Source: Moniliella sp. 'wahieum'
Taxonomy: Eukaryota; Basidiomycota; Moniliellomycetes; Moniliellales; Moniliellaceae
Direction of reading: 5' to 3'
Assembly: GCA_003971905.1 (NCBI GenBank)
Contig: RSEE01000019.1
Coordinates: 310,001 to 374,000, forward strand
DNA: 64,000 bases
A program made the position numbers and the translations under genes. The notes beneath the pieces were generated by a model. The model had not been told where the DNA came from, did not search any database, and was given only the letters and a program-made list of their open reading frames with translations. Below are positions 13,331 through 24,639 of the stretch, in pieces (the first letter of the stretch is position 1; the number at the start of each line of letters is the position of its first letter).

Positions 13331-13907
13331 GGCGGCTGCCCGTGGCAGCGATGATGGGTTTCGACGTGTGGTTAGGAATATCATGGCATGTGGTTCGGAC
13401 TGCTGGAGATGTTGCATAGAGGTGGATCTCAGGTAGGATGCGGCTCCGAGCCAAGGGAGGCAAAGGGAACAGGCAGTGAGCGACTGGGGAGGATGAGACC
13501 AGCTTCCAGTCAAACTGAATAACCCAAGTGGGAGGTGTAGTGTAGTGGGAGGTGTGCAGAGGACATATGAGTCTATGGCGTGGGGGCCCCATGGCCTCAC
13601 GCGGTGAATCGGTACCCTGCCCTGCGCATGCCGGCGCACGGTGGGTGAAACGTTGAAAACAAGCCAGTGCAGAAGGATTAGAAATGGCACACTGCCCCCC
13701 CGGCGGCCGCCCGTCGAGACGCACCCCTTCGCCGCAGAGGGGCAGCGCCTGTGTGGCCTGCTGCGTTCCCAGCACCGGCTGGGGAGCAGTGTCCAGCCCA
13801 GCGGCCGAGCCGGGTGGGGCCGGGCCAGGCGGCCGGACGGATAGCCGCTGCTTGCTTCTGCGTCGCGCTCCACCACCCCCCTCCCCACCCTTCTTGCCCC
13901 CTCCAGC
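13331..13907. other. Spacer between truncated FAS and SDH3
   Basis: No ketoreductase or ketosynthase sequence is seen after the FAS stop. The DNA turns into non-coding sequence with a CT-rich leader just before the SDH3 ATG. A GAAACGTTGAAAAC word lies near 13647. Confidence 0.6.
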
Positions 13908-14602
13908 ATGAACTCGATCCGCACCGTTGGTCTGTCGCACTCGATCCTGGCGCGCCGCGTGCTTGTTGGGGCTGGTGCTGGGGCGCGTGTGGCCGCCGTG
14001 CGCCCGCTCGCGCTGGCGCCCCTCCTGGCTCGCCCGCTCTCGACCCAGACGCCAGCCAAGAAGCCCATTGCGATCCAGGAGTTGTCCCCGGCCCAGGAGC
14101 TGCAGCAGCTCGATGGCCAGCGCAACCGCCGTCCCACTTCGCCTCATCTCGATATCTACCAGCCGCAGCTGACCTGGCTCATGTCGGGTCTGCACCGTGC
14201 CACGGGTGTGCGACTGTTGGCAGTACGTCCTGCTTTCCTCCTTCTGTTTGGCGGGCCTTGCTGTTCTCCTGTGCCTCTGCCTCCCCCCCCTCCCTACCCC
14301 CATGACTAACGTTACCGTTACTTCAGTTCTGTACGCCTACTCGATTGTCTATGGCTTTCGCCCTGTTTGGTGTGCAGGAATACGTTTCGCCGGAGGTGGT
14401 TGCGATTGCGGGCTCGCTGCCGTTCTGGTTCAAGACGCTTGTCAAGGCCCCGCTGGCTGCCGTGGTGAGCTTCCATGCGTTCAACGGTCTGCGCCACCTG
14501 CTGTGGGACACGGCCGTGCTGACCATCCCGGGCGTGTACAAGACCGGGTACGCGGTTCTCGGCGCGACGGCGCTGTCGACGATCGCTTTGCTTTTGGTGT
14601 AA
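13908..14602 (+). CDS. SDH3: Succinate dehydrogenase cytochrome b560 membrane anchor
   Basis: This is a subunit of mitochondrial complex II that anchors the catalytic dimer in the inner membrane and helps hold heme b and ubiquinone. The N-terminus is rich in Arg/Ala/Leu without acid residues (LARRVLVGAGAGARVAAVR), as expected for a mitochondrial presequence. The family signature follows: RPTSPHLDIYQPQLTWLMSG, LHRATGVRLLA, and after the intron SFHAFNGLRHLLWD, where the His of SFH is the heme-ligand position. The C-terminus ends in a last membrane helix (ALSTIALLLV). The intron is 14223-14326 with a CATGACTAAC branch site. The spliced frame is open, but just after the intron the other frame reads YAYSIVYG, closer to the family, so two compensating indels may lie there. 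Length about 195 residues, normal for the family. Confidence 0.9.
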
Positions 14603-15564
14603 AGTGGCGCGTCGGATGGTATGGTATGTCCATGTGATCTATGAATGTGCGCAAGGGATCTGTAGACTGCATACGACACGTTCCCCTAGGTGCCGATGGC
14701 TCTCACGACGGTGGCGCTCATGAGGCCTGCGAGAGATTGAGCCCAGGGGCTAGCAAAACGGACCTGCATGGCAGGGCGAGGCGGTACGGAAGCAGAGGCC
14801 AGTGGGCATTTCAACCTCGGACGAAAGTGAGAGCGAGACGCGTACGAGAAAACGTGGAGGGATGACGGAGCAGTAGAGTTGAATGGGGCAAGCGGTGCCA
14901 ACCTGTTTCCCAAGTTTGGGCATCGATGTGATGGGGTAAAAAAGATGTTGGTTGGAGGACAACGTTGCTCGTGGCTGCTGGCCCTACACTTACTACTCCT
15001 CGTCGCCGCTGGATATTGAATGGTTTTTTGCCATAGACTGCCCTCCAGTCTACTACACACTGACAAGTGGCATGTGCCAGTTGGAATGCTGAATGCTGCT
15101 GGAAATGCCACACACCGAGAGAGAGTTCGCGACGGTGAACAGAGGGAGATGCGAGAGAGCAATAGATGAGAGATGATACGTCGACGTGGGTGAAGCATTC
15201 CATGACGGTACCGCAGATAGATGAACGACCTTAAACACGTCTCGCCCGGGCCAGCACGACTTTTTAGAGTAGTATAGGTTCCGGTTCCACTGGCTTCAAG
15301 ATTGTTGTTGTGTCCTTTGTTTCGTCCTTGTTTCGTTTGGTTCGATGAATTGAGATTGGCTTCCTCTAAAATAGACCTTTTCGATCTGCGATAGCAAACC
15401 ATAGTAGGAAGCCATAGTATGACAAGCGACAATGAATACACGGAGCCCCATCATCGTAGACGGTATGCGCTTTTCTATCCTCTCACGACCTGAAAGATAG
15501 CCAAACACATCCGTGGCACCACTTTTCATGGTAAGCAGCCATATACCCCTCTGAGGTCAGGACC

Positions 15565-15618
15565 CTCTGAGGCCCCCCTTTCCTCTGAGGCCCCCCTTTC
15601 CTCTGAGGCCCCCCTTTC
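15565..15618. repeat. Three perfect copies of an 18-nt unit
   Basis: The unit CTCTGAGGCCCCCCTTTC is repeated three times head to tail without a mismatch, including identical C6 runs. On the minus strand a frame through it would read KGGPQR three times, but nothing else supports coding. Confidence 0.9.
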
Positions 15619-16178
15619 ACTTCCAAACCGGATGTACTAAGTATATAGTAAATTGTAGTGCGAAGAGTGCGTACGAATGAGGGCGGAATAGACCTGCATG
15701 TGAGCGAGTGCGCGCTGTGGGCGATCAGAATGAACCATCTCCAGGCATGCCACATTCATCGCATCAATCCACCAGATGCATCAAAAGCACCTCTTTTCCC
15801 CAGCTGCTTCTTCGCGCGCTATCTATATAGCCTTCTTCGCTCGTTGGCCTCGCCTGAAAACCACCGCACGCGAACAAGTGTAACATGTAACACAGCACGC
15901 ACCCAGTATCCCAGCCATGTGTGTGGCGGCTGTCAGGAACGTGCCTACGTGACGCGGGAGGTACCTGGCTGCTTATTGCTTCCGTTCGGCATTCGATGTT
16001 CGGCACGGCAACCATTCAATGTTCAACTGAACGTTCAGAGCCGGGAAGTCGCGCTGGGGGAACGGCGGGCTGGCCCAGTGCTCCGTGGGAGCGCTCAGGC
16101 GCAGTCCCCAGCCTGGCACTGTCCAGCCCTGCCCAGCAGGTGCCAGGGAAGCGGGGCAGACACGCTGTCAGCCACCCA

Positions 16179-16213
16179 GCAGACGCCCGGCAGACGCCCC
16201 GGCAGACGCCCCG
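16179..16213. repeat. Short tandem repeat, about 12 nt x 3
   Basis: GCAGACGCCCCG occurs twice after a copy that lacks one C. It lies in GC-rich spacer. Confidence 0.75.
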
Positions 16214-16530
16214 GCGCTGGGCGGCAGCGGGGCTTGGCACGCTTCCACAGGCGCCGTGCGCCATGCGAGCGCATGCGACCCAGTCCCTCCCCTCCGCGGT
16301 CGTCTGGTGTGCTGGGGCGTGCAGATCACACAGTGCGCAGGCAGCGCAGGGGCACGGGGCAGTGGCGAGCGCGCTGCGCGCGGATGCCTTGGCTGCGGGC
16401 GGGCTGCGGCAGAGTCACTGACCAACTGCAGGAGCTCGCGTCGGAAAGCACAGCGCCAGCGCGCCCACACACTGCTCACGTGCGGCACGCCGCTGCCTCC
16501 TGCCCCCTGCATGTGCCTTGTACCCGCCCG

Positions 16531-16568
16531 CCCCGCCTCGCCCCGCCTCGCCCCGCCTCGCCCCGCCT
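16531..16568. repeat. Short tandem repeat, 10 nt x about 4
   Basis: CCCCGCCTCG is repeated three times and followed by a partial fourth copy, in the C-rich leader upstream of the GH79 gene. Confidence 0.8.
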
Positions 16569-16777
16569 GCCCTCGGCCCCGCACCTTGGCCTCCATCATC
16601 CCCCCGCGTGCTCCTGCCTACACCTCCTCCCTGCCCATCTCCCTGCGCGGCTGGCTGCTGGCACCCGCTGCTTCTCCTCCCCCACCCTCCTTTCGCTCCT
16701 TCCCCCCTCCCGTCCACCCCGCCTCAACTGGCGTGTCCCGGCCCACCCCCCGCGCCGGCGACGCCGCCCCCCCACAG

Positions 16778-19700
16778 GTGCAGCTGCGGCCGCATCCCTC
16801 CTTCTTTTCGCCCTGTCCCTGCACCCTCACCGCCCAGGTCACCCTCACACCGGACCCCACCATCAATGGCATGGCGTCCGGCGTGTCGCCTCTGCTCGAT
16901 GCCACGTTTATGGGTGTTGGGATTGAGCCCAGCAATCTACTCTCTTTTACCGGCGTAGACGCCCCCAACCCACTCACCAACCAGCTTTTGAGCAACATTG
17001 CTGGCTACATGGGCGCCCCACCTCACATCCGCATCGGCGGCAACAGTGGCGACAATATGCTCTACGATGCCTCCAACGCGTCGCTCGCCATCGTCAACAA
17101 CCCCAACGCCGTTGGCCCTGGCAATCCTGGCTCCAAAACTGACAGCTGGACGTATGGTCCTGGCTACTATGCTGCAATCGACAACTTTCCCAAGAGCACA
17201 CCGATCACTTTTGGCATCAACCTCGCTTACAATGGCGACGACTCATCCCGCGCGCAGTGAACACAAGCTCAGTCCCTGTTCGATTCCCTGAAGAACGTGG
17301 GTGATCAACTCGCTCGAGGTGGGAACGAACCTGACTTGTACATTGTCAATAACTACCGCCCTTCGTCCTGGTCCACAACCGACTACGGCAACGAGTGGAT
17401 CGCCAAAGGGGATGCTGTGTACCAGCAGGTACTTAAGCGCTCAAAAAGCCCCAGAATATATTCGAAGCTGCCTGCACGGCCACCACTGCGACCAAATCGG
17501 GCCATGCCACCGTATCGCCAACCTGATGGACACTGGTGTTGCTTCGGCCAATGGCCAGTACCTACGAGGCTGGAATGGCCATGACTATTATTGTACGTCG
17601 AACGGTCATGCCCCCTAAGTACCTAAGTTTGGTCCTGACCACTCCTTCGTGCCGAATAGACTATTCGGCTGTATCCAACTTCAAACTCACCATCGACCGG
17701 TTGTTGAACTCTGCCCCTGACGACCCAACAGTTTCCCGAATGGACTAACCAAGTGCAGCAAGCTAACCAGTCTGGCAAGGCCTACTACCTTCGCGAGATG
17801 GGATACGTGGGGCCGACGGCATCCAGGGAATCAGTGATACTTTTGGTACGTACTCTTCTCTTCTCTGCGATAACTGCAAAGTGCGGATAATTCTGACTGG
17901 GATTGCCAGCCAACACGCTCTGGACGCTCAATTTTTTTCTGTTTGCCTCCACTGTGGGCGTGTCGAGTGTACAGATCCACATGACCGACAACTCGTTTGG
18001 CTCACCCTGGCAACCCAACGTGCAGAATGGCGTCGGTCCTCATGTTCGCTCTTCCTACTATGCCTTTGCGGCAGTAAGTCAGCTGTTGGGGACTGGGTGC
18101 AACACCAACTTTGCTCTGCTCCAGCTGGGCAATGTCCCAAGCCCATACAGCAACCGCTTGGCTGCGTACGCTGTGTACCGTCAGAACACGCTCCAGAGTA
18201 TTGTGTTGATCAATTCCAACCCCACCGGTGCTGATACTACTGTTGCCCCCCCGCAACGCCGCTCGCATCGTTCCAGGGCTATACATAGGCGCCAATCGAC
18301 CCCTACGGTAAGCTTCACCGTATCGGTCCCCAAACTGGCAGGAAAAACATTCTTCCTCTCCACACTCTCTGCACCCCTCTCTACCTCGTCCACCAACACC
18401 ACGTGGAACGGAATTGAGTACGAGTCTAGCGGCGATGGCTCTCCTAACCTGGTCAACGCCACCAATGCCCAACAAACGGTTCAAGTTGGAGCCGACGGAA
18501 CACTCCTTGTCACTGTGGCCGACAGTACGGCTGTGGTGGCCAATCTCAATGTCGTGCTGGGGGGGATGATGGAAGTAAGAGCCTTTGTGTTGGGAATGGT
18601 TCCAGCGCCCCAATGCACCAACGGCACCTGGTGCGAATCCCTCCACTGGCTTTACGGGCTCAATTTCTTCATCCCATTCGCTCTCCAAAAGCCATTATTG
18701 CCATTGCGGCTGGTGGAGGTGGAGGTGGAGCGGTGCTGGCGGTGATCGTCGTTGCTGTGCTACTTGCGTGCATCCGCAAGCGCCGCCGCGCCAAGGAGCT
18801 TGATGTTGCCGTTGCAAGCGCCAAGATGGGTCATTTCGACAACGCTAAAACCAAAGCGGCCGCCACTACACTGCGTATCCCCCGTGGATATGACGGACGG
18901 GATAATCTCGCCTCGCCAAGTCACGAGCATCTCATGGACGGGTACGCCATGTCGGATCGTCCACGATGGGGTGCTTCGACGGGCGCAGTGGCGGCGGCAG
19001 CTGGGTACCAGTATGCCAGGACCACAGCAAAAAGATGTCGAACACCTCGATGAGTTCGATGGAGAAGGACCGATGGAGAGCTTCCCGAGCCAGCACAAGT
19101 TCGCTCACAGGCATACCCATTCGGCAGACACATTTGACTCGCGTGGCATCCGGGACGAGCCATATGCCTACGACGAGGCGGCTTGGGCTCAGATGCGCCC
19201 ATCTGCGAGCGCAGGGAGGCGCGCCTATGGCTATCCTGAAGGCTACGGCTCAGGCCAGAATCCCACCTCCTATGGCGATGGATACGGCTCCTATCCCGAC
19301 ACTCGGTACGATAATGATCCTACATGGGGTGGGGACGGGTCAAACCAACGCACCGAGGCTACGATGTACAAAACGATCCGGCGTACACGTCATACAACTA
19401 TGTCTATCAAGACGCGGGCCGCTCGGCTCAGAGCCCTACCGCACCTCAATCAATGCTACCCCAGTCTTCTCAGCACGGCTACAATCCAAGTTCCGAACCG
19501 CTCTCTGGTCGCACTCTTCTTGCCCCTGGCCAATCCCGCTCTGGCGACAGAGCCGGTGCGATCGGAGCCTTGGTTCTGGACGGCTCGGGATTGTCCAACG
19601 CGCCGAGCACGGACACCCGCCCGCGTCGGGGAAGAGCACGTGAGGTGGACTTAGCGGAAGTACGACCGGACATGCAAGCTCCCAACTGGGCCTTGGCCGC

Positions 19701-20386
19701 GGCCCCACAGCCCTCCGAGGGTTCTGCCACCCCACGAGCGCGCCCACGGTCCCTGTCGCAAGGCGCCTTGGACCTAGACCCATCGAGGAGGGATGTGTCT
19801 CGGGATGTTCTGCGTGAAGTTCGTGCGGCAGCGGCGAGCCCAGCCGCTACCCCAGCGTCGCTACGCCCGGCAGGGCGGCAAGAGACATGGGAGACAGGGA
19901 CGACAGGGTCGAGGCAAGCGACGCAGGCGACGCAGGCGGAGCGTCCTCGGTCCTATTGCCTCTCGCATTACCCCCGTGCGCCGCGACACGGGCGAGCGTG
20001 CGGAGCGGCAGGCGTATGCGGAGTGGTATGCCCAGCACTACGGTTCGGCCGACCAGGCCGAACGCGCTTCGTCGGGAACTAGGGCCGGGGCGGCGCCGAG
20101 CTCCGCTGGAGCTGACCTTGCCCCCGGCAACTACCCCAGCCAAGAGGCGTACAACGACGCGTATCACCAGTACTATGCCCAGTACTACCAAGCCCAAGCT
20201 CGTGCGGCCTCTACGGCGGGTCAGCCGCGCGGGGGCCAGACGGCAATAGCGGCCCCTTCTGCCAGCGGATACAATAACAGTCCCCACCAATACGCACACG
20301 AAGAGGCAGGTGCACCGCGCAATGCCCGGGATGCAGTGCGCCAAGCGCGCGCCGGAGCTCAACGGGCGGCCGGTCCCCCGCGCTGA
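16778..20386 (+). CDS. GH79-type glycosidase (beta-glucuronidase-like) with membrane span and long low-complexity tail
   Basis: The N-terminal two thirds read as a secreted glycoside hydrolase of family GH79: TLTPDPTINGMASG, GAPPHIRIGGNSGDN, LEVGNEPDLYIVNNYRP (acid/base Glu codon 17327-17329), YYLREMGY (likely nucleophile Glu codon 17795-17797), GISDTF|ANTLWTLNFFLFAS and a C-terminal beta-domain (VSFTVSVPKLAGKTFFLS, TTWNGIEYESSGDGS). A hydrophobic AAAASLLLFALSLH just after a 3' splice-like site at 16777 looks like a signal peptide in another frame; the initiating exon is not identified. Introns: 17593-17659 and 17846-17909. After 18600 comes a glycine-flanked transmembrane helix (GAVLAVIVVAVLLACI at about 18690-18775) with a basic stop-transfer IRKRRRAKE, then about 530 residues rich in Ser, Pro, Gln, Tyr and Gly (GYPEGYGSGQNPTSYGDGY; YHQYYAQYYQAQA), ending at 20386. 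Several frame changes cross it. The tail could instead be a second gene, but no promoter-like gap separates them. Confidence 0.7.
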
Positions 20387-21076
20387 GCATTGTCGGTGGC
20401 TCCTGTCCTACTTCCCTTGCCTTCCTTTGTTTTGTTCTGATTTGCTTTACTTGCCTGCTTTGCTTGATCTCGTTGCTCTGTACCCCACATTCTTTGACTC
20501 TCCTTTTGTGTCTTGCGATCTCCCCCCTTGCCCCACCCTACTTTTTCTTGCACTTTTCTTATCTCTCGCATCTTCCTTTTGGTCTATCGTATTGCAGATC
20601 GCATCGATCTTCCTGCGGTGGTCTTGTAACTTTACTCCAAATTGCATATGCCCTTGGTACCCCCCGCCCTTTGGGACGCAATGTGTGTGCCCTCGGCCTT
20701 TTCTCTTTCTCTTGCCTGTTTCCTTTGCTTTGGTGTGCCTCCCATCTACTCTTCTGCGCGTTCTCAGCACCTCGTCACGGCTTGCTGTCCCGCACGTTCG
20801 TTCTTCTCTGTCTTGCACGCCAAAACACGCGCTTCCTTAACGAGAAACCTATACGGAAGATAAAGGGCAATGTGATGGAGGGATGGATCGCTGTTGCCAT
20901 GGATCACAGCGGCCTTGCCGACCAACGATGGTCTCTTTGAGAGCTGGTGTCCGCACTACTGATGCTACAACCGGACCAACCCAGAACCAGAATCCATCTC
21001 CCATCTCGAGGCTCACTAGTGTCTTTGCCTGCACTTGCATCATGAGTAGAAATGTATAAATAGGGGGGAGAAGGGG
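20387..21076. other. Pyrimidine-rich 3' flank between convergent genes
   Basis: The strand downstream of the GH79 stop is very T/C-rich from about 20400 to 20830 and looks like a 3' untranslated region; its open frames (for example 20310-20840) are artefacts of this composition. A TATAAATA word at about 21055 points away from any supported gene. Confidence 0.5.
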
Positions 21077-23163
21077 TTACTGACTGGTCACGGTGTTGCC
21101 GGCGCCAAGACGAGGGCCGGACTGGGGGACCGGCTCCACGTTCTTGCTGCCACGAGGCAGCGAAGACAGAGGTGGCAAATGCTGTACAGGGGAGGGGTCA
21201 GCCAAACGGAGGGCATGCTGGGAGGGAGCAGGGGGTATCATGGGCGGCGAGGAGCTGGAGCCTTTGGCGGCCACGTCACAGGCGGGGAGGAGGTTGGGAG
21301 TAGATGGTGTGGAGGCGTAACGGAGGAGGGGGAAGGGGGGGGAGTAGGCGTTGTTGAGCCGATAGGCGGCTCTCGATTGGAGGTGGAGGCGGTGGGACGG
21401 AACATGTGCAAAGGGGCAATGGGTGCTTGAGAAGGAGGCGGAATGTGAGAAACACGGGGCCGTGCACAAGGTCCCACACTAGACCGAGGGTAGTATGGGC
21501 GAAAACAGAGTCGGTAGCTATCCGGGCCAGCCTTGTTGGGAGAGAACAACGAGGAGAAGGCAAAAGAGAGAGCGGATGAGGGAGGGGAGGAGCCAACAAG
21601 TTCTTGGGACCCCCCAGGCTTCCGGGCAGGCCAACTTGCCCACCCGCGCACGCATCAGAGGGAGCAAATCCAAGTGGGTCCAGTCGTACTTGTCGCTAAT
21701 CGTCTCACCAGAGACTGCGTACCCGCCATCCGGATCGTGTACCTCATCCGAAAGCGTGGGGATATCGTTGGGTCGATCGTTCAACGTTTTGGACGCAAAC
21801 AGTTTCCGCATCGTCTTATTCGCTCCAACTCGGGAGGAGCGGGGTCGTTGCAGGCGCGTCATCTGGCCCGCGTGTAAGGTCAAAGGGAAAGCACCCCGGT
21901 CGAGGTAGATGCAACTGGCGGGGGTTGAAGAACCATGGTTCTCCAGGCGTGATGCGTTGGGGGGGTGGTTCTCTTGGTCCCATGCTCTGTTTCATAAACT
22001 TGGCCGCCAAACTGCTCAGCTTGTTTCTTCGGTAGGGCATCACGGCGGCCGGCTTAACGATGCGTTCATACATTGTCCGTTGCTCAAACTCATGGTGCGC
22101 CGCCTTGGCTGCATTCTTCTCCAACCGGGAAAGCTCAAGGCCAAGCATGATCATGACAGTGTCCACGTCGAGCGGGCCGGAGGAACGGGTGACAGCACAC
22201 ATGCTCAGATGCACCTTCCGCCTGGCAGGGGGCCAAACGGACGAAAGCAGATAGGGCACGATAATAAAGGAGCAAGAGAAGCCCTCTCGATGAAGCTTAG
22301 GTCCAACTTGCACTCCGGGCGGAAGAACTGCACCCGCATTAACAATTGGTCCCGTGAGTAAGCTTTACGCTCTCGTTCTTGCTGTTCTTGCTTTTAACCA
22401 ATGCGAGCTCTCGCTTGCGCTGTGCGTTACGCGCTCGGTCTTGCTTTTCAGCCAATGCGAGTTCTCGCTTGCGCTTCCGGCTCTCCTTGCTCGTTGTGGA
22501 TATACGCGAAGTGGCGATGGGTCCTGGGAGCAACGTGTTGCGTTTTGCACTTCGCTGGTGGGTTCCGAACGCTCAAAGGCGTATCCTTAGAGCCCGACGA
22601 CGAACAGGTGCGGAGGTTACCGGACGCGAGACGGAAGAGAACACGAAGATGATGTGCCTTGTCGGGCAGCCACCGTTGTTTGGGAGCGAACGGGGGCAGT
22701 CTGGCACCGGAACCGAGAAAGGTGAGCGACAAGGTAGGCGGCTCAGGCTCTGGTTCCGGCTCCGATACAAGCTCAAGGTCCGATACAGTCTCAGGTTGGG
22801 TCCTATCGGAATCCGTATCGGACACAGCAGGGTCAGTGGGTGCGGGCCGGATCTCCTCTTGCTGGCAACGCTCGGAATTGGAGAGGCGACTGAAGAGCGG
22901 GGCATTGAGCAGTCCAAGGTCGGCCGATATCGTTGGCTCGCAGGTGCCGGGACCCATAAGACAGGTAGCGGGGTCATATACGCCGTTGGAGAGGGTGGGG
23001 CGAGCCACTGGTCCGATGTATCCATACCTCTTCCTCGCTATCCGAGGGGGGCACGATGGGCTCACCGCCGCTGAGCCGGCGGCGGCGGAGAGGAGCGGTC
23101 GCGGAGCAGGGCAGGACCATTGCTCATGAATGGCACGAGAACTCCGCCGCCACTCAGATGCAT
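21077..23163 (-). CDS. Uncharacterised proline-, serine- and acid-rich protein
   Basis: I do not recognise this protein. Read from 23163 downward it has: a short N-terminus (MHLSGGGVLVPFMSNGPALL; a second ATG at 23127 is as likely); an acidic stretch EPIVPPSDSEEE; a segment RYGYIGPVARPTLSNGVYDP; a Ser/Glu/Pro-rich linker (SDTDSDRTQPETVSDLELV, EPEPEPEPP); a highly charged helix with a duplicated RKRELAL heptad-like unit at about 22380-22480; a more structured part (RDQLLMRVQFFRPECKLDL, VDTVMIMLGLELSRLEKNAA, EFEQRTMYERIVKPAAVMPY) that carries a SCPICF pair; a region NDIPTLSDEVHDPDGGYAVS; and a proline-rich end stopping at 21077. The pieces sit in different frames, so frame errors or unseen introns intervene. 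The composition suggests a nuclear or scaffold protein; this is inference only. Confidence 0.5.
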
Positions 23164-23504
23164 CGCTTTCTGCACACGGTCGAGAACAGGGGCGGGTAGG
23201 AGGCTTTCAAAGGGATGGTGGATGTTGGCGGAAGTAAAAGGGCGGAGAGAAATTCATGTTTATTCAAGGGAATTTCGCGACCTCATTTTGGGTTAATTAT
23301 TAGCCGCGTCCTGGGTCCCTCGCCCACTTCCCATCGCACGCCCCCATACGGCTGACAGCCACGCCTATACGTTGATCACCCTTCCCTAGTCTCGTCAACG
23401 CGTCAATCCAATGTCTGAAGCGATTTTGTACATGACCATTCTCATTTTTGCGCATAGCGATGCAGCAATAGGGCTGCCCACCCCAGGGACCGGTCGTCAG
23501 GAAT

Positions 23505-23993
23505 TTACCTGCCGCGCCCGCGGCCACGCCCGCGCCCCCTGCCTCGGCCACGATCCGCCTTCTTGGCAGCATCGCGGCGGCGACCCTTGGACTTGGGTGT
23601 GTCATCGACGAGAAGCATGTCGAGCGGAAGCGAGTCGGGAAGAATCCAGTAGCGAACCGTACTGCCGCGGATGGAGAGCGTGTCGAGTGATTGGGGCTCT
23701 TGGCCCTTGACTGTCATCTTGACTGTCTTGAGGTGGGTGTTCATCTTGACGTCCACACCTGGGGAAAGAATACAGAGGTCAGTACCAGGGAGTAGGGAGC
23801 AGAATACCATAGAGAAGAAATGCCCAAAGCGGACGCACCTGTGACAGTACCGTGAACCACAGTGCCGTTCTTGAGCTCGATGGTCACCGTCTCATTGTTC
23901 AGCTTCATCAAGAAGCTGGGAAAAGGCGTGTCAGTCGGGCACGAGCAGGAAAAATAGGCAAGCACACCAAGACACGTACCGAATGAGCTGCAT
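23505..23993 (-). CDS. SMD1: Small nuclear ribonucleoprotein Sm D1
   Basis: Sm D1 is one of the seven proteins of the Sm ring on U1, U2, U4 and U5 snRNAs. Three exons join cleanly: [23 protein letters not shown] (Sm1 motif), [44 protein letters not shown] (Sm2 motif with IRG), then [15 protein letters not shown] and a C-terminal Gly-Arg tail ([10 protein letters not shown]) that is the usual target of arginine methylation. Introns are 23916-23979 and 23759-23838. Length about 115 residues, typical. No frame break is seen, in contrast to most neighbours. Start fixed by the universally short MxLxRFLMKL N-terminus. Confidence 0.96.
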
Positions 23994-24149
23994 GGTCGGC
24001 CACCTGTCCTGGCTACTACGCGACCCACGAGGAAAGCAGTGATGGAGGTGGGAATGCCGATGTCGTCGCCTGGACACTGGACTGCAAGCAATCCTTGCCC
24101 AACTTGCCGTCAGCGGCGGAACCATGGCTCATTCCGCCCAGCATCAACC

Positions 24150-24220
24150 CTACCATCCGCCATGCATCATTCGTCACGCGTCATGCACGTCATGCATCAT
24201 TCATCAGTACAGCAAGGATT
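24150..24220. repeat. TGCATCAT / TCATGCA word cluster
   Basis: Overlapping near-palindromic words CATGCATCAT, GTCATGCA and CATTCGTCACG repeat within about 70 bases upstream of SMD1. The same vocabulary returns at 26250-26345, 40185-40205 and 52510-52595. Confidence 0.5.
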
Positions 24221-24639
24221 GATGGATTTCAAAAGCCTGGGTAAACGCGCCTGGCAGCATCATGCATCACCGGCCCATCACCGGTCACCTGACGCGTGTG
24301 GCGCCCAGGTCGCCACGTGACGACAGGGCGCTGGCGTGCTGTGCTGAGCCTCAGCGCTGACGAGCAGCCTCTGACTAATCGTACCTCCCGCCTGCTAGCG
24401 TCCGAACCGCAACCAAAAAAGCACTGGCTCAGCCACAGGCCTGCCTCCGGCCTGCTCAGGCGCTCAAGCGGCAAGCAAGGTGGCAGCCACCGGCAGCAGC
24501 CCTCGGCGCCAGCGCCCAGCTGAGCTCAGCCTGAGCATCCCCACGTCCGCCTCGCCTCCTCGATTCGCCCAGGCAGCCCTGCTCAGCGCCACCACCAACC
24601 CCTCTCGGCCTGAGCCACTCAACTCAGTACTCAACGTTG

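Larger units (their letters stand above)
14603..16777. other. Spacer with GC-rich repeats upstream of the GH79 gene
   Basis: No gene is supported. Long frames near 15658-17260 arise because the GC-rich DNA lacks stops. The spacer contains three small tandem arrays (listed separately), a TTCAATGTTCAACTGAACGTTC word at about 16015-16036 and a Pu/Py-rich leader before 16777. The first exon (with the true start codon) of the GH79 gene is probably hidden here. Confidence 0.5.

Noticed and set aside
13059..14303. A 414-codon minus-strand ORF opposite the FAS end and SDH3.
   Set aside because: It is antisense to well-supported exons, has Arg/Pro-rich GC-driven composition and no family signal.
15658..16926. 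A 422-codon plus-strand ORF before the GH79 domain.
   Set aside because: Arg/Pro/Ala-rich and crossing tandem repeats; only its last part (possible signal peptide) touches the real gene.
20310..20840. A hydrophobic 176-codon ORF that resembles a membrane protein.
   Set aside because: The hydrophobicity follows from T/C-rich 3' flanking DNA; it overlaps the GH79 tail end and lacks any start context.
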